Of a DNA stretch of 64,000 bases, positions 35,436 to 44,533 are shown piece after piece. This DNA is from AP-15 sp963795485 (GTDB taxonomy: Bacteria > Pseudomonadota > Alphaproteobacteria > ATCC43930 > CGMCC-115725): contig CAWCIL010000006.1 in NCBI GenBank assembly GCA_963795485.1, forward strand, positions 806,001 to 870,000. Reading direction: 5' to 3'. Every line of letters starts with the position of its first letter. Position 1 is the first letter of the stretch. Made by a program: the position numbers and the translations under genes. The notes below the pieces were generated by a model. The model ran no database searches and was not told the origin of the DNA. It worked only from the letters and a program-made list of their open reading frames with translations.

Positions 35436-36824
35436 TCAGAGGCGAACGGCGCCGCGCGGCAGTCCCGAGGCCGCCTGGCATTGTGCCGCCAGGCCGAGGA
35501 GCGCCCGATCGGCGAAGGCGGGAGCAATCAGCGAAACCCCGAACGGCAAGCCGGCGCCGGTGAATCCGGCGGGGATTGCGATTGCTGCAAGATCGAGCAG
35601 GTTGACGAAATTGGTATAGAGCCCGAGATCGGCGTTTAGCCGCACCGGCTCGGCCGCGACCGCAGCGGTCTGGTAGATCGTGCCGGCGGTCGGCAGCAAC
35701 AGAAGATCGATGGAAGTGAACACGCGGTCGACAGCCCGGCGGAGCCCCGCCAGCTCGTACTGCGCTCGATAGACATCGAGCGCACGGTAACGCCGCCCGC
35801 CCTCGATGATCGAACGGGTGACCGTCAGCACCGCCTCGGGATTTTGGCACAAGAGCGCGTCCGCGGCTTCGAGGCGCTCGGCGACCCAGGGGCCGTCGTA
35901 GAGCAGTCGCCCGGCATCGCGAAACGGCGCAAACCCGACCTCGACCGGCGTTCCGCCGAGGGTCCCGAGGCGCCGGACTGCCGCGGCGAACAGGTGCGAG
36001 GCGTCGTCGTCGCCAAAGAACTCGAGTTCGACCGAGGCCGGTACGCCAAATCGGAAACCGGGCGCAAAGCCCGACCCCGCCGTATCCGGGAGGCGGGCGA
36101 GCGGGTCGTCCGGGTCGAACCATGCGGCCACGTCGAAGACGCAGGCCGCGTCCTCCGCGGTCAGCGCGAAGATCGAGACGCAGTCGAGCGACCGGCAGGC
36201 CGGGACGACCCCGCGCGTGCTCAATAGGCCGCGGGTCGGCTTCAGCCCGACGATGTTGTTGAAGGCGGCCGGGACCCGCCCCGATCCCGCGGTGTCGGTG
36301 CCGAGGGCGAAGCTGACGAGGCCGGCCGCCACTGCCACCGCCGAGCCCGAGCTCGAACCGCCGGGAATGTATCGGGCATCGAACGGGTTACGCGGCACGC
36401 CATAGGGCGAGCGGGTGCCGACCAGCCCGGTCGCGAACTGGTCGAGATTGGTCTTGCCCAGGAAGACGGCGCCGGCATCGACGAGCCGCGCCACGACCGG
36501 GGCGGTCGCCGACGGGTTATAGGCAAAGGCCGGGCAGCCGGCGGTGGTCGGCAGGCCCGCGACATCGATGTTGTCCTTGACCGCGAACGGGATGCCGAAC
36601 AGCGGCATGCGCTCGATGAAGCGCGGATCGGCCGCAGCCGAGGCATCGAGCGCGCCGGCATGGGCACGCACCGCGGCCTCGTCGGTTCGCGAGATCCACA
36701 ATGCCGGATCCTCCCACTCGGCGATTCGAGCGAGCACCCGGTCGAGCGCCGCTGTCGCGCGCAGCTGGCCGGCGAGATAGGCGGCGCGCAGCGATCCGAT
36801 TTCGATCGGGAGCGGGGCGGACAT
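35436..36824 (-). CDS. atzF: allophanate hydrolase, amidase domain only
   Basis: A 462-residue amidase-signature enzyme. The Ser-cisSer-Lys triad is seen as Lys in FGIPFAVKDNIDVAGLPTTA, the cis-Ser in YIPGGSSSGSAVAVAAGLVS and the nucleophile in LGTDTAGSGRVPAAFNNIVG. The surrounding sequence (GLKPTRGLLSTRGVVPACRS; LDCVSIFALTAEDA) is that of allophanate hydrolases, which split allophanate into ammonia and carbon dioxide. The C-terminal domain of about 140 residues present in AtzF and DUR1,2 is missing; the gene stops after GLAAQCQAASGLPRGAVRL. It lies 24 bp after hemW on the same strand and faces the hydrolase-permease pair. Confidence 0.8.
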   Translation of the reverse strand: MSAPLPIEIGSLRAAYLAGQLRATAALDRVLARIAEWEDPALWISRTDEAAVRAHAGALDASAAADPRFIERMPLFGIPFAVKDNIDVAGLPTTAGCPAFAYNPSATAPVVARLVDAGAVFLGKTNLDQFATGLVGTRSPYGVPRNPFDARYIPGGSSSGSAVAVAAGLVSFALGTDTAGSGRVPAAFNNIVGLKPTRGLLSTRGVVPACRSLDCVSIFALTAEDAACVFDVAAWFDPDDPLARLPDTAGSGFAPGFRFGVPASVELEFFGDDDASHLFAAAVRRLGTLGGTPVEVGFAPFRDAGRLLYDGPWVAERLEAADALLCQNPEAVLTVTRSIIEGGRRYRALDVYRAQYELAGLRRAVDRVFTSIDLLLLPTAGTIYQTAAVAAEPVRLNADLGLYTNFVNLLDLAAIAIPAGFTGAGLPFGVSLIAPAFADRALLGLAAQCQAASGLPRGAVRL

Positions 36825-36848
36825 CCTGGCGCAGACGAGGTGGCGGGC

Positions 36849-38009
36849 TCAGGACAGCAAGGCGCCCAGCACGGCGTTGAGGCGCTGGCGGCCGGCGGGG
36901 GTGGCAGTCAGATGCTGCTCGTCGAGAGTGAGGAAGCCGCCTTCGATCAGCCGGGCGAGGCTGTCGGCGAACAGGGTCTCGGCATCCTGGCCGGCGAGGG
37001 CTTCGAGATCGGCGCGGGCAACGCCTTCAATGAGGCGCAGGCCCATCATCAGCATTTCCTCGATCGCCGTGTCGCGTTCAATCGCCGCAGTTTCCTCGAG
37101 GCCGATCCCGGCGGTCTCGACCGCGGCGAGCCAGCGCTCGGGCGTGCGATATCCGCGGGTCGCGTATTTGACGCCGCCGCGGGTCACCCGCCCATGCGCG
37201 CCGGGGCCGATGCCGGCATAGTCCCGGTAGCGCCAATAGGCGAGGTTGTGGCGGCATTCGGCGCCGGGGCGGGCGTGGTTGGAGATCTCGTAGGCCGGCA
37301 GCCCGCGGGCGGCGAGGCGTTCCTGGGTCGTCTCGAACAACGCCGCCGCGGTGTCGTCGTCGGCCGGCACGAGGCTGCCCTGCCGGGCCGAGCGTCGCAA
37401 AGGCGGTGCCGGGCTCGATCGTCAGCTGGTAGAGCGAGAGATGCTCGCCGGCGAGGCCGAGCGCCTCGTCGAGCTCGTGCCGCCATTGGGCGAGGCTCTG
37501 GCCGGGGCGGGCATAGATCAGGTCGAACGAGAAGCGGGCGAAATTGTCGCGCGCCTGCTCGATGGCGGCGATCGCCTCGGCCGCGGTCGTGGGCCCGGCC
37601 GAGAAACCGCAACGCCGCCGGGTCGAGCGCCTGGACGCCCAACGACAGCCGGTTGACCCCGGCCGCGGCAAAGGCGCGGAAACGGCTCGGCCTCGGCCGA
37701 ATTGGGGTTGGCTTCGAGGGTGATTTCGACATCGGCGGCGACCCGCCAATGGCGATGCACCCGGTCGAGCAGTGCCGCGACGGTCTCGGGCGGCATCAGC
37801 GAGGGGGTGCCGCCGCCGAAAAACACCGAACCCACCTCGCGGCCCGGCAAGCAGATCGGCCTGGCGGTCGAGATCGGCCAGCAACGCGCGGGTCCAGCGC
37901 GCCGCGTCGACCCGGTCGCGGACATGGCTGTTGAAGTCGCAATAGGGGCATTTCGACCGGCAGAACGGCCAGTGGATATAGATCGCGAGCGGCTCGGCAC
38001 GGCCGGCAA
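36849..38009 (-). CDS. hemW: radical SAM heme chaperone HemW, at least four frameshifts
   Basis: HemW binds heme and SAM and delivers heme to respiratory enzymes. Reassembled across frames, the gene reads IYIHWPFCRSKCPYCDFN (the CX3CX2C cluster), VGSVFFGGGTPSLMPPETVA, ITLEANPNSAEAERFRAFAA, GVNRLSLGVQALDPAALRFL, SFDLIYARPGQSLAQWRHEL and GLPAYEISNHARPGAECRHN, ending in a normal C-terminal domain at 36849. Single extra bases lie near 37849, 37684, 37585 and 37387; another indel may lie near the start. The start is unresolved; TTG 38009 is given. It follows rdgB with the usual rph-rdgB-hemW order. The insertions look like sequencing errors. Confidence 0.85.
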
Positions 38010-38013
38010 CCCT

Positions 38014-38626
38014 CTACCTCACACGCCCGGCGAAGCACGCGCGACCAGCTCTGGCGAAGGCGCGGGCGCGGTGGCTGATGCCGTGCTTCCAGCCGGCATC
38101 CATTTCGCCGAAGGTTTCGCGCCGCCGCCCTCGGGCAGGAACATCGGGTCGTAGCCGAAGCCGCGCTCGCCGCGCGGCGGCCAGACGAGGCTGCCCGCAA
38201 CTTCGCCGCGGAACAGCGCCTCGTCGCCGTCGGGCCAGGCCAGTGCCAGCACCGCGACGAAATGGGCGCTGCGGTCCTTGTCGCCGAGGTCGCGGTGGAC
38301 GCGCGCCATCGCCAGCCGGAAATCCTTGGCCGGCCCCGCCCAGCGCGCCGAATAGATGCCGGGCGCACCGCCCAAGGCCGGCACGACGAGCCCGGAATCG
38401 TCGGCGAGCGCCGGCAAGCCCGGCTGCCTGCGGCTGCGGCGCGCGCCTTCAGCGCCGCGTTCGCTTCGAAGCTGTCGCCGGTTTCCTCGGGCTCGGGGAG
38501 GCCGAGTGCGGCGGCCGAGACGGTCTCGATCGCGAACGGGGCCAGCAGTTCGGCGATCTCCTCGACCTTGCCGGGGTTGTGGCTGGCGATGACCAGCCGG
38601 TTGCCTTCGAAGCGGCGCGCCGTCAT
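38014..38626 (-). CDS. rdgB: XTP/dITP diphosphatase RdgB (HAM1), two frameshifts
   Basis: RdgB removes inosine and xanthosine triphosphates from the nucleotide pool. The N-terminus LVIASHNPGKVEEIAELLAP is diagnostic, followed by EETGDSFEANAALKARAAAA, ALADDSGLVVPALGGAPGIY, SARWAGPAKDF and GFGYDPMFLPEGGG. Two net +2 insertions, near 38419-38424 and 38117-38121, break the frame; corrected, the C-terminus reads ETFGEMDAGWKHGISHRARA, the conserved end, and stops with TAG at 38014-38016. About 200 residues, the normal length. ATG 38626 starts MTARRFEGN and lies against the end of rph. Confidence 0.9.
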
Positions 38627-38663
38627 CTCGAGCCGAGCCCCAATGCCGCCCACTGACGCCGGG

Positions 38664-39350
38664 TCAAGCAGGGCGATTCCGGCGCGCGCCAGCCGCATCA
38701 TCTCGGCGAACAGCGCGTCGTCGAACGGGGCGCCCTCGGCGGTCGCCTGGATTTCGACGATGCCGCCCCTGCCGGTCAGCACGAAATTCGCATCGGTCAT
38801 CGCCTGCGAATCCTCGGCGTAATCGAGGTCGAGGACGGCGCCGCCGGCGACGATCCCGCACGACACCGCGGCGACGCTGTCGGCGAGCGGCAGCGCCGGG
38901 AGCTGCCCGCCGCCGACGAGCCCGGCGAGCGCCTGATGGAGCGCCACATAGCTGCCGGTGACGGCGGCGGTGCGGGTGCCGCCATCGGCCTGCAGCACAT
39001 CGCAGTCGATGCGGATCTGGCGCTCGCCGAGTGCGGCGAGATCGGTCACCGCGCGCAGGCTGCGCCCGATCAGCCGCTGGATTTCCTGGGTGCGCCCGCT
39101 CTGCCGGCCGCGCGCCGCCTCGCGGTCGGTGCGGGTTTGGGTCGAGCGCGGCAGCATGCCGTATTCGGCGGTGACCCAGCCCTTGCCGGTGTTGCGCAGA
39201 GAACGGCGGCACGCGCTCCTCGACCGAGGCGGTGCACAGCACATGGGTGTCGCCGAATTTCGCCAGGCACGAGCCCTCGGCATATTTGGCCACACCGCCT
39301 TCGAGGCTGACCGGGCGCAGCGCATCGGGGGCGCGTCCCGAGGGTCGCAT
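38664..39350 (-). CDS. rph: ribonuclease PH, frameshifted
   Basis: RNase PH trims the 3' ends of tRNA precursors with phosphate. Start ATG 39350 (RBS GGAGAACACG) gives MRPSGRAPDALRPVSLEGGV. Further motifs: YAEGSCLAKFGDTHVLCTAS, NTGKGWVTAEYGMLPRSTQT, EIQRLIGRSLRAVTDLAALG, IRIDCDVLQADGGTRTAAVT and MTDANFVLTGRGGIVEIQAT. One extra base near 39198-39201 interrupts it after EERVPPF. At the 3' end the main frame runs into rdgB without a stop, so one or two further indels probably hide the true stop, which lies between about 38627 and 38666. First gene of rph-rdgB-hemW. Confidence 0.9.
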   Translation of the reverse strand: MRPSGRAPDALRPVSLEGGVAKYAEGSCLAKFGDTHVLCTASVEERVPPFSAQHRQGLGHRRIRHAAALDPNPHRPRGGARPAERAHPGNPAADRAQPARGDRSRRTRRAPDPHRLRCAAGRWRHPHRRRHRQLCGAPSGARRARRRRAAPGAAARRQRRRGVVRDRRRRRRPRPRLRRGFAGDDRCEFRADRQGRHRRNPGDRRGRPVRRRAVRRDDAAGARRNRPA

Positions 39351-39466
39351 CGTGTTCTCCGTCGAGGGCTCGAAGTCGGCGAAGCTACTCGCGCCGGTCG
39401 GCCGCGTCCAGTCGCGGCGCGGGATATGGTACGAAGCGAGCGGCGATCAGCGGCGGCCGCCGACCC

Positions 39467-40895
39467 CTAGAAGAGCTGCCCTTGCTCGGGCCGGGGCGAA
39501 GCCCGACGCACCGGGCGGCGCGGGGTGCGGCCGGCGATGGCGCCGACCTTGCCGTCGTAGAATTCGAGGTCGAGCGCCGCGCCGAGCTTGACCTTTGCGG
39601 CCTCGGTGACGACCCGCGCGTCGCCGTCGCGGACCACGACATAGCCGCGCGCCAAGAGGCTCTCATGCCGTTCCGAATGGGTCGCGAGCCGGCCGGCGAA
39701 ATTGTCGAGCATGTCGCGCCCGGCCGCGAAGGAGCGCCCGAGTGCGGCGCCGAGCCGGGTCTCGGCGTCGGCGAGGCGGTCGCCGGCGCGGGCGAGATCG
39801 GCCGACATCACCTCGGGCCGCAACCGCACCGCGGCGAGGTCGAGCCGGTGCCGGGCGGCGCGCAGATGACCCTCGGCAGAGAGGCGCAGCCGCTCGGCGC
39901 GGTCGTCGAGGCGCTGCGCCATATGGCCGATCAAATCCTGCGGTGCGGGCAGCCCGCGCGCCAGGCCGGCGAGGTGCAGCCGGCGCTCGGCGAAGAGACG
40001 CGCGAGCCCGCCCGACAATCGCGAGGATTTGCCGGCGAGGTCGGCGACGAGGTCGAGCCGCACCGGCACCGCCATTTCGGCCGCCGCGGTCGGGGTCGGG
40101 GCGCGCCGGTCGCTGGCATGGTCGATCAAGGTCGTGTCGGTTTCGTGCCCGACCGCCGAGATCAATGGGATCAGCGAGGCCGCCGCGGCGCGCACCACGA
40201 TCTCCTCGTTGAACGCCATCAGGTCTTCGAGGCTGCCGCCGCCGCGGGCGACGATGATCAGGTCGGGGCGGGGGACGGCGCCGCTGCTCGAAAGCCGGTT
40301 GAATCCCGCGATCGCCGCCGCCACCTGGGCCGCGGCAGCTTCGCCCTGCACCGCTACCGGCCAGACCAGCACACGGCGCGGAAAGCGGTCGGCGAGGCGG
40401 TGCAGGATGTCGCGAATCACTGCTCCGGTTGGCGAGGTGACGACCCCGATCACCTTCGGCAGAAACGGCAGCGGCTTTTTGCGCTCGGCCGCGAACAGCC
40501 CCTCGGCGGCGAGGCGCCGGCGCCGCTCTTCCAAAAGCTTGAGCAGCGCGCCGACCCCGGCCAATTCGATCGTGTCGATGACCAGCTGGTATTTCGAGCG
40601 CCCGGGAAAGGTCGTCAGGCGCCCGGTGCACACCACCTCCATCCCGTCCTCGGGCTTGACCGCGAGCCGGATCGCGGTCATCCGCCAGCACACCGCGTCG
40701 AGCACCGCGTCGGCGTCCTTGAGCGCGAGATAGCAATGGCCCGAGCCGTGGCGCTTGAACCCGGATATTTCGCCGCGCACCCGGACATGGCCGAAGCCGT
40801 CCTCGATCGAGCGCTTGAGTGCCAAGCGACAGCTCGGAGACGGTATATTCGGTCAGGTTCGTGCGGGGCGGGGCCGCGACCAGCAGATCGTCCAT
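39467..40895 (-). CDS. xseA: exodeoxyribonuclease VII large subunit XseA, one frameshift
   Basis: XseA with XseB degrades single-stranded DNA into oligonucleotides in mismatch repair. The N-terminal OB-fold contains FGHVRVRGEISGFKRHGSGH and ALKDADAVLDAVCWRM; the catalytic region includes PKVIGVVTSPTGAVIRDIL, LIIVARGGGSLEDLMAFNEE and the invariant SAVGHETDTTLIDHASDRRA. A coiled-coil region fills residues 290-420. One extra base at 40824-40825 separates the first 24 residues (MDDLLVAAPPRTNLTEYTVS) from the rest. ATG 40895 is used. About 475 residues. It is divergent from purD, whose start lies 35 bp away. Confidence 0.9.
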
Positions 40896-40929
40896 CCCCA
40901 CATGATAGCCGAGCATGGGAGCGAGCGCG

Positions 40930-42201
40930 ATGCGGGTGCTGGTGGTAGGTTCGGGCGGACGCGAGCATGCGCTCGCCTGGGCGATCGCCGCCTCGCCTTT
41001 GGTCGACCGGCTCTTTTGCGCGCCGGGCAATGCCGGGATCGCCGAGGAGGCCGAATGCGTGGCCGTCCGCGCGACCGACATCGCCGGTCTGGTCGGGCTC
41101 TGCCGAAGGGAACGGATCGATTTCGTGGTGGTCGGGCCGGAGGCGCCGCTGGCGCTGGGGCTCGTCGATGCGCTCGAAGCCGAGGGTGTCGCCGCCTTTG
41201 GCCCGACGGCCGCGGCCGCGGCGCTCGAAGCCTCGAAATCCTTTGCCAAGGATCTGTGTGCACGCGTCGGGGTTCCGACCGCGCCCTATCGTTGTTTTCG
41301 CGATGCCGGCGCCGCCAAGGCCTACGTCGCCGAGCGCGGCGCTCCGATCGTGGTCAAAGCCGACGGCCTGGCCGGCGGCAAGGGCGTTACCGTCGCGATG
41401 GATCTGGACACAGCGTACCGGGCGATCGACGCCGCGCTGATCGAGCGACGGTTCAATGCCGCCGGACTCGAACTCGTCGTCGAGGATTTTCTCGAAGGCG
41501 AGGAGGCGAGCTTTTTCGCGCTGACCGACGGCACGGACGCGCTGCCGCTCGCCAGCGCCAAGGACCACAAGCGGCTCGGCGACGGCGACACCGGGCCGAA
41601 CACCGGCGGCATGGGTGCGGTCTCGCCGGCGCCCTCGCTGACCCCGGCGCTCGAAGACCAAATCATGGACAGGATCATTCTGCCCACGGTCGCGGCGATG
41701 CGGGACCAGGGACGCGTCTACAAGGGCGTCCTCTACGCCGGGCTGATGCTGACTCCATCGGGCCCGATGCTGCTCGAATACAATGTGCGGTTTGGCGATC
41801 CCGAGGCGCAGGCGATGATGATGCGGCTGATCAGCGACCCGTTGCCGGCGCTGATCGCGGCGCGTGACGGGGTATTGCGGCAGGTCGACCTGCGTTGGCA
41901 TGAAGATGCGGCGTTGTGCGTGGTGCTGGCGGCGCGCGGCTATCCCGACGCGCCCGAGCGCGGCAGCGAGATCCGCGGCCTCGGTCTCGCCGGCACCGAC
42001 CCCGCCCTCAAGATCTTCCACGCCGGCACCCGGCGCGACGGCACGCGCCTGTTCGCCGATGGCGGTCGGGTCCTCGGCGTCACCGCGCTGGGCGGTGACC
42101 TCGCCCAAGCCGCCGCGCGGGCCTATGGCGCCATCGACCGGATCGAATGGCCCGAAGGCGTCTTCCGCCGCGACATCGGCCGCCGGTCTGTCGGGGGTTA
42201 G
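40930..42201 (+). CDS. purD: phosphoribosylamine-glycine ligase PurD
   Basis: PurD (GAR synthetase) catalyses the second step of de novo purine synthesis. A 423-residue protein with the N-terminal motif RVLVVGSGGREHALAWAIA, the ATP-grasp lysine region IVVKADGLAGGKGVTVAMDL, the signature RLGDGDTGPNTGGMGAVSPA and the metal-binding LLEYNVRFGDPEAQAMMMRL. Length and motifs are normal and the frame is intact. A GGGAG lies upstream of ATG 40930. It is divergent from xseA and converges on moeB with one base between the stops. Confidence 0.97.
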   Translation: MRVLVVGSGGREHALAWAIAASPLVDRLFCAPGNAGIAEEAECVAVRATDIAGLVGLCRRERIDFVVVGPEAPLALGLVDALEAEGVAAFGPTAAAAALEASKSFAKDLCARVGVPTAPYRCFRDAGAAKAYVAERGAPIVVKADGLAGGKGVTVAMDLDTAYRAIDAALIERRFNAAGLELVVEDFLEGEEASFFALTDGTDALPLASAKDHKRLGDGDTGPNTGGMGAVSPAPSLTPALEDQIMDRIILPTVAAMRDQGRVYKGVLYAGLMLTPSGPMLLEYNVRFGDPEAQAMMMRLISDPLPALIAARDGVLRQVDLRWHEDAALCVVLAARGYPDAPERGSEIRGLGLAGTDPALKIFHAGTRRDGTRLFADGGRVLGVTALGGDLAQAAARAYGAIDRIEWPEGVFRRDIGRRSVGG

Positions 42202-42202
42202 T

Positions 42203-42988
42203 CTATGAACCCGTCGCCAGGGCGAGCCTCGGCTGGCGGCAGGTCGGGCATTCCGGGTCCTTGGCGATGCGGATCGGGTGAAAGCGGGCGCGCATCGCAT
42301 CGTAGAGCAGCAGCGTGCCGTCGAGGCTTTCGCCGAGCCCCAGCAGCTCTTTCAGCACCTCGACCGCCTGCAAGGTGCCGAGCACGCCGGCAATAGCGCC
42401 TAGGATGCCGGCGGTTTCGCACCGCGGCACCAGATCGGGCGGCGGCGGCTCACGGAACAAGCAGCGATAGCACGGGTGTCCGGCGCCGAGATAGGGGCGG
42501 AAGGTCGAGAGCTGGCCCTCGAACGGAGACAATGCCGCTGCCACCAGCGGCTTTTCGAGACGGCAGCACAGATCGGTCAACAGGTAGCGCGTCGCGAAAT
42601 TGTCGCTGCCGTCGGCGACCAGGTCGTACTCGGCGATCAATGCCTCGGCGTTGTCCGGTTCGAGCCGCACCGGGTAGATATCGACGCGAATTCCGGGATT
42701 GACCGCAGCCAATGTCGCACGCGCGCTCTCGACCTTGAGGGCGCCGACGCTCGGCGTCGCGTGCACGATCTGGCGCTGCAGGTTGGTCAGGTCGACCCGG
42801 TCGTTATCGACGATCCCAAGGGTCCCGACCCCCGCCGCCGCCAGATAGAGCAGCATCGGCGAGCCGAGCCCGCCGGCGCCGACCACCAGCACGCGCGACT
42901 GCAGCAGTCGCGCCTGGCCCTCCTCGCCGACCTCGTCGAGGATCAGGTGCCGGGCATAGCGCTGAAACTGCTCGTCGCTGAGCTCCAT
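42203..42988 (-). CDS. moeB: MoeB/ThiF-family adenylyltransferase
   Basis: A 261-residue E1-like enzyme that adenylates the C-terminal Gly-Gly of MoaD or ThiS for sulfur transfer to molybdopterin or thiazole. The nucleotide-binding loop reads RVLVVGAGGLGSPMLLYLAA, followed by DNDRVDLTNLQRQIVH; the zinc cysteines are in GHPCYRCLF and ECPTC, and PRCETAGILGAIAGVLGTLQ is the family's catalytic/adenylation region. No rhodanese domain is present. It lies 11 bp downstream of cysK on the same strand, a pairing that fits shared sulfur metabolism. Whether it serves MoaD, ThiS or both is not decidable. Confidence 0.9.
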   Translation of the reverse strand: MELSDEQFQRYARHLILDEVGEEGQARLLQSRVLVVGAGGLGSPMLLYLAAAGVGTLGIVDNDRVDLTNLQRQIVHATPSVGALKVESARATLAAVNPGIRVDIYPVRLEPDNAEALIAEYDLVADGSDNFATRYLLTDLCCRLEKPLVAAALSPFEGQLSTFRPYLGAGHPCYRCLFREPPPPDLVPRCETAGILGAIAGVLGTLQAVEVLKELLGLGESLDGTLLLYDAMRARFHPIRIAKDPECPTCRQPRLALATGS

Positions 42989-42999
42989 GCGCGGTCCCC

Positions 43000-43977
43000 T
43001 CAGAGCCCCTCGAACAGCGCGGTCGAGAGATAGCGCTCGGCGAAATCCGGCAGCACCACGACCAGTGTCTTGCCGGCCATGTCCGGCCGCTTGCCGACCT
43101 CGAGCGCGGCCGCGAGCGCTGCACCCGACGAAATCCCGACGGTCAGCGCGTCCAGCCGCGCCGCCTCGCGCGCCACCCGCATGGCGGTATCGTTGCCGAT
43201 GCGGACAACCTCGTCGATCAGGCTGGTGTCGAGGATGTCCGGGATGAAGCCGGCGCCGAGGCCTTGAATCCGGTGCGGACCCGGCGCTCCGCCCGACAGC
43301 ACCGCGCTGTCCTCGGGCTCGACCGCGATCATCTTGAGCCCCGGCTTGCGCGGCTTTAAGACCGAGCCGACGCCGGTCAAGGTGCCGCCGGTGCCGACGC
43401 CGCTGACCACCACATCGACCTTGCCGCCGGTGTCCTTCCAGATCTCCTCCGCAGTGGTGCGGCGATGGATCTCGGGGTTCGCCGGGTTCTGGAACTGTTG
43501 CGGGATGAACGCGTCCGGCAAGGACCTGGCGATCTCTTCGGCCTTGGCGATCGCCCCCTTCATGCCCTGCGCCGCCGGGGTCAGCTCGAGCTCGGCGCCG
43601 AGCAGGAGCAGCATCTTTCGCCGCTCCATCGACATGCTGTCAGGCATGGTCAGGATCAGCCGGTAGCCCTTGGCGGCGCACACAAAGGCGAGTGCGATCC
43701 CGGTATTGCCCGAGGTCGGCTCGACCAGCACGGTGCCGGGCTTCAACCGCCCGGCGGCTTCGGCCGCTGCGACCATCGACACCCCGATGCGGTCCTTGAC
43801 CGAGGCCAGCGGGTTGAAGAACTCGCATTTGGCCAGAATATCGGCCTTGGCCCCCGCCTCTCGCGCCAGGCGATGGACCCGCACCAGCGGCGTGGCGCCG
43901 ATCGTCTCGATAATGCTGTCATAGACGCGGCCGCGAAACTCGGCGGTCTGAGAATTGGGCATGCCGGCGGTGTCCAT
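43000..43977 (-). CDS. cysK: cysteine synthase A
   Basis: A 325-residue PLP enzyme that makes cysteine from O-acetylserine and sulfide. The PLP lysine is in NPLASVKDRIGVSMV, the substrate loop is VEPTSGNTGIALAFVCAAKG, and the glycine-rich phosphate cup is VSGVGTGGTLTGVGSVLK; PDFAERYLSTALFEGL is the usual C-terminus. ATG 43977 has GGGAGAAATACC upstream. An Rrf2-type regulator gene lies 76 bp upstream, and a promoter-like pair lies between them, so cysK-moeB is probably a regulated unit. Confidence 0.95.
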   Translation of the reverse strand: MDTAGMPNSQTAEFRGRVYDSIIETIGATPLVRVHRLAREAGAKADILAKCEFFNPLASVKDRIGVSMVAAAEAAGRLKPGTVLVEPTSGNTGIALAFVCAAKGYRLILTMPDSMSMERRKMLLLLGAELELTPAAQGMKGAIAKAEEIARSLPDAFIPQQFQNPANPEIHRRTTAEEIWKDTGGKVDVVVSGVGTGGTLTGVGSVLKPRKPGLKMIAVEPEDSAVLSGGAPGPHRIQGLGAGFIPDILDTSLIDEVVRIGNDTAMRVAREAARLDALTVGISSGAALAAALEVGKRPDMAGKTLVVVLPDFAERYLSTALFEGL

Positions 43978-44008
43978 CAGGTATTTCTCCCGTGGGGTGT
44001 GCGTTATT

Positions 44009-44036
44009 TATGTAGGCGCCGGTTGCGGCGCTGCAA
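44009..44036 (-). promoter_or_regulatory. putative promoter of cysK-moeB
   Basis: Reading on the minus strand, TTGCAG (44036-44031) and TACATA (44014-44009) are spaced by 16 bases in the short gap between the Rrf2 gene and cysK. The AT-rich TACATAAATAA is the only such patch nearby and could double as the Rrf2 binding region. Neither role has more than positional support. Confidence 0.4.
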
Positions 44037-44053
44037 CGAGCCGGCGGGCCGGC

Positions 44054-44509
44054 TCAAATCTCGAAATCGCTGAATTCGGTCGCCCGGCCGGGAATGGCGG
44101 CACGGTGCGCGCGGGTGCACAGTTCGTCAAGCGTCAGCGCGTCGAGCCGCCGCATCATTTCCTCCTGCAATTCGAGCCACAGCGGGCGCACCACCTGGTG
44201 GCCGAGAGCGCTGCCCGCCGGATCGCTGATCGGGTCCTCGGCGGTTTCGAGCCCGCGCACCGTGCGCACGATGTCGCCGAGGCTGACCAGGCGCCGCTCG
44301 CGCGCCAGACGATAGCCGCCGCTCGGCCCGCGAATGCCGAGCAAAATTCGGTGCCGCACCAGCTCCTGCAGAACCGGCTCCAGATAACGGCGCGGGATGC
44401 CCTGTCGCTCGGTGATCTCGGCCGAGCGCACCGGCACCGCGCCGCCATTATAGGCGATGTCGAGCACCGCCTCGATCGCGAACAGGAGTTTTTTGGTCAG
44501 CCGAACCAT
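44054..44509 (-). CDS. Rrf2-family transcriptional regulator, CymR-like
   Basis: A 151-residue Rrf2 winged-helix protein: RLTKKLLFAIEAVLDIAYNG, the recognition-helix region ITERQGIPRRYLEPVLQELV, and the wing LLGIRGPSGGYRLARERRLV. The three clustered cysteines that hold the Fe-S cluster in IscR and NsrR are absent; only one cysteine, near residue 131, is seen. Cluster-less Rrf2 proteins such as CymR control cysteine biosynthesis through contact with CysK. The position directly upstream of cysK on the same strand fits that mode, but no direct evidence exists here. Confidence 0.85.
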   Translation of the reverse strand: MVRLTKKLLFAIEAVLDIAYNGGAVPVRSAEITERQGIPRRYLEPVLQELVRHRILLGIRGPSGGYRLARERRLVSLGDIVRTVRGLETAEDPISDPAGSALGHQVVRPLWLELQEEMMRRLDALTLDELCTRAHRAAIPGRATEFSDFEI

Positions 44510-44533
44510 GTCACGCGGCCCGCCGCCGAAGGT

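Noticed and set aside
36849..39350. hemW, rdgB and rph as genuine pseudogenes
   Set aside because: All defects are small insertions, the conserved residues are intact in the right order, and three adjacent housekeeping genes are unlikely to decay together without any substitution stops.
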